Positions 5,841 through 6,763 of a stretch of 6,763 nt of DNA are shown here, piece by piece. Numbering within the stretch: position 1 is the first letter of the stretch; the number at the start of each line of letters is the position of its first letter. The notes beneath the pieces are model-generated. The model was not told the origin of the DNA and made no database searches. It saw only the letters and a list, made by a program, of their open reading frames with translations. The position numbers and the translations under genes are program-made. Origin of the DNA: Bacteroidaceae bacterium (GTDB lineage: Bacteria > Bacteroidota > Bacteroidia > Bacteroidales > Bacteroidaceae); contig JABUUA010000005.1 of the NCBI GenBank assembly GCA_021443405.1, forward strand, positions 64,546-71,308, given 5' to 3'.

Positions 5841-6763
5841 ATCGCTGCACGAAAGAATTCAGTGAATGAGGGGGCAGGGCGCAGGTGAGCACACGCTGGC
5901 CCAACTGCACACTCACGGTGCGGGGCGTGTCGGTGAGATTGCCCGCCACCACCACGGTTTTGCCCGCGGGCGTGAGGGCCACGAGCACGGGGGTGCGGTC
6001 GGCTCCCGTGGGTCGGAAGCCCACGATGCGGGTACCTTCGCCTATAAACTGCGAGTAATGGCGGTAGGCATACCACTCGGGAACATACTCAAACGTGCGG
6101 TCGGCGGAGTTGACGCGCACCAAGGCGTTCTGCCGCCAGCCCCAGGAACTCTCGCCACGGTCGCAGAGGACGAGGTTCCAATTGTTATACTCCGAGCAGC
6201 CGTTGCCCACGTAATGATTGATAAGATGGAAGGTGTGTTCGGCGGCGCTCCAGTCCATGCTGCCGTTGCCGCACTCGCTCTCTGTGGAAATATAACGGTA
6301 CTGCGGATGCTCCGCGCGGATGCGGGGCAGTATCTGTCCGCCCTCCCACTGGAAGCCGACGCCCACAATGTTCTCAGCCATGCGCGGGTCGGCCAACAAC
6401 TGACTGACGTGGTCGTAGCGATTGGTGTTGAACGTGCCCAGACACAACTCCACGTCGGGGTGTCGCTGCCGCAGTGTGGGGGCGAGGTACTCCAGATTGA
6501 AGCGGAGGATTCCTTCGGTGGTCCAGGGGCAACCCGGGTAGGGCGTGTAAGAATAAGCCTCGTTCTGATACATCACCATACGGATGTCGATGCCCTGTTC
6601 CTTATAGAGTTCGATGAAACGACAGAACTGTTCGGCGTAGCATTGCAGGTAGCGGGGCTCCTGTATGAAGTAGTCCTGTACGGCCATGCGCCGCGGAAAG
6701 AGGTGCTTGTCGGGCGTCACCTGCTCGTTGATGGAGCGGTCTCCGTCGCGGAAGAGCAGATGG
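5839..6763 (-). CDS. Glycoside hydrolase family 30 enzyme, N-terminus beyond the window
   Basis: The minus-strand frame is open from the right edge (first full codon 6760-6762) to the TAG at 5839-5841, giving 307 residues. There is no need for the internal GTG at 6718-6720 as a start, because the frame continues upstream (INEQ before VTPDKH). Features of clan GH-A family GH30 are the acid/base region MVMYQNEAYSYTPYP (Glu codon 6559-6561), LGTFNTNR, VGVGFQWEGG, and the nucleophile region YISTESECGNG (likely Glu codon 6280-6282). A Trp/Tyr-rich segment SEYNNWNLVL and the barrel-end YAYRHYSQFIGEGTRIVGF follow. The final roughly 65 residues (VLVALTPAGKTVVVAGNLTD...HSLNSFVQR) look like the C-terminal beta-sandwich typical of GH30. 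Family members hydrolyse beta-glucosides, beta-1,6-glucans or xylans, and the subfamily cannot be fixed from this fragment. The signal peptide, if any, is outside the window. The gene is convergent with the nnr-DUF4831 unit. Confidence 0.88.
   Translation of the reverse strand, partial: HLLFRDGDRSINEQVTPDKHLFPRRMAVQDYFIQEPRYLQCYAEQFCRFIELYKEQGIDIRMVMYQNEAYSYTPYPGCPWTTEGILRFNLEYLAPTLRQRHPDVELCLGTFNTNRYDHVSQLLADPRMAENIVGVGFQWEGGQILPRIRAEHPQYRYISTESECGNGSMDWSAAEHTFHLINHYVGNGCSEYNNWNLVLCDRGESSWGWRQNALVRVNSADRTFEYVPEWYAYRHYSQFIGEGTRIVGFRPTGADRTPVLVALTPAGKTVVVAGNLTDTPRTVSVQLGQRVLTCALPPHSLNSFVQR

Overview
The window looks like chromosome from a Bacteroidales bacterium with fairly high GC (roughly 55-60% by eye, not computed), most likely a Prevotellaceae-type genome. 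The evidence is two promoters of the Bacteroidetes TAnnTTTG type, a DUF4831-family exported protein (a family I know only from Bacteroidetes), a short-LID adenylate kinase, an Obg GTPase with an acidic tail in place of the usual C-terminal domain, and the gene order hpt-adk-obg-pgeF diverging from nnr. There is no sign of phage, transposon, CRISPR or RNA genes; most of the window is core metabolism.

Layout. The left half (1-2940) is a minus-strand operon read from right to left: hpt (purine salvage), adk (adenylate kinase), obgE (ribosome-assembly GTPase) and pgeF (peptidoglycan editing factor, cut by the window edge). The spacings are 80, 15 and 9 nt. A 74-bp AT-rich region (2941-3014) is a divergent promoter region with near mirror symmetry. 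To its right, on the plus strand, lie nnr (bifunctional NAD(P)HX epimerase/dehydratase, 3015-4532) and, 13 nt later, a DUF4831 exported protein (4546-5604). These two are probably one transcript ending at a strong hairpin terminator (5646-5690). A non-coding stretch (5605-5838) holds that terminator, a small inverted repeat and about five decaying copies of a 22-bp tandem repeat. The 3' end of a convergent minus-strand glycoside hydrolase family 30 gene (5839-6763) abuts the repeat, and its N-terminus lies beyond the window.

How the genes fit together. hpt and adk handle purine nucleotide supply, and Obg and Hpt families are both known (p)ppGpp-binding targets, so the left operon couples nucleotide balance with ribosome assembly. 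nnr repairs damaged NAD(P)H. PgeF and the DUF4831 protein act at or on the cell envelope. The GH30 enzyme belongs to a separate polysaccharide-degrading unit.

I found no wholly new system. The points most worth a second look are the mirror-image divergent promoter with a probably leaderless nnr transcript, the unusually compact PgeF N-terminus, and the 22-bp repeat array between convergent genes.
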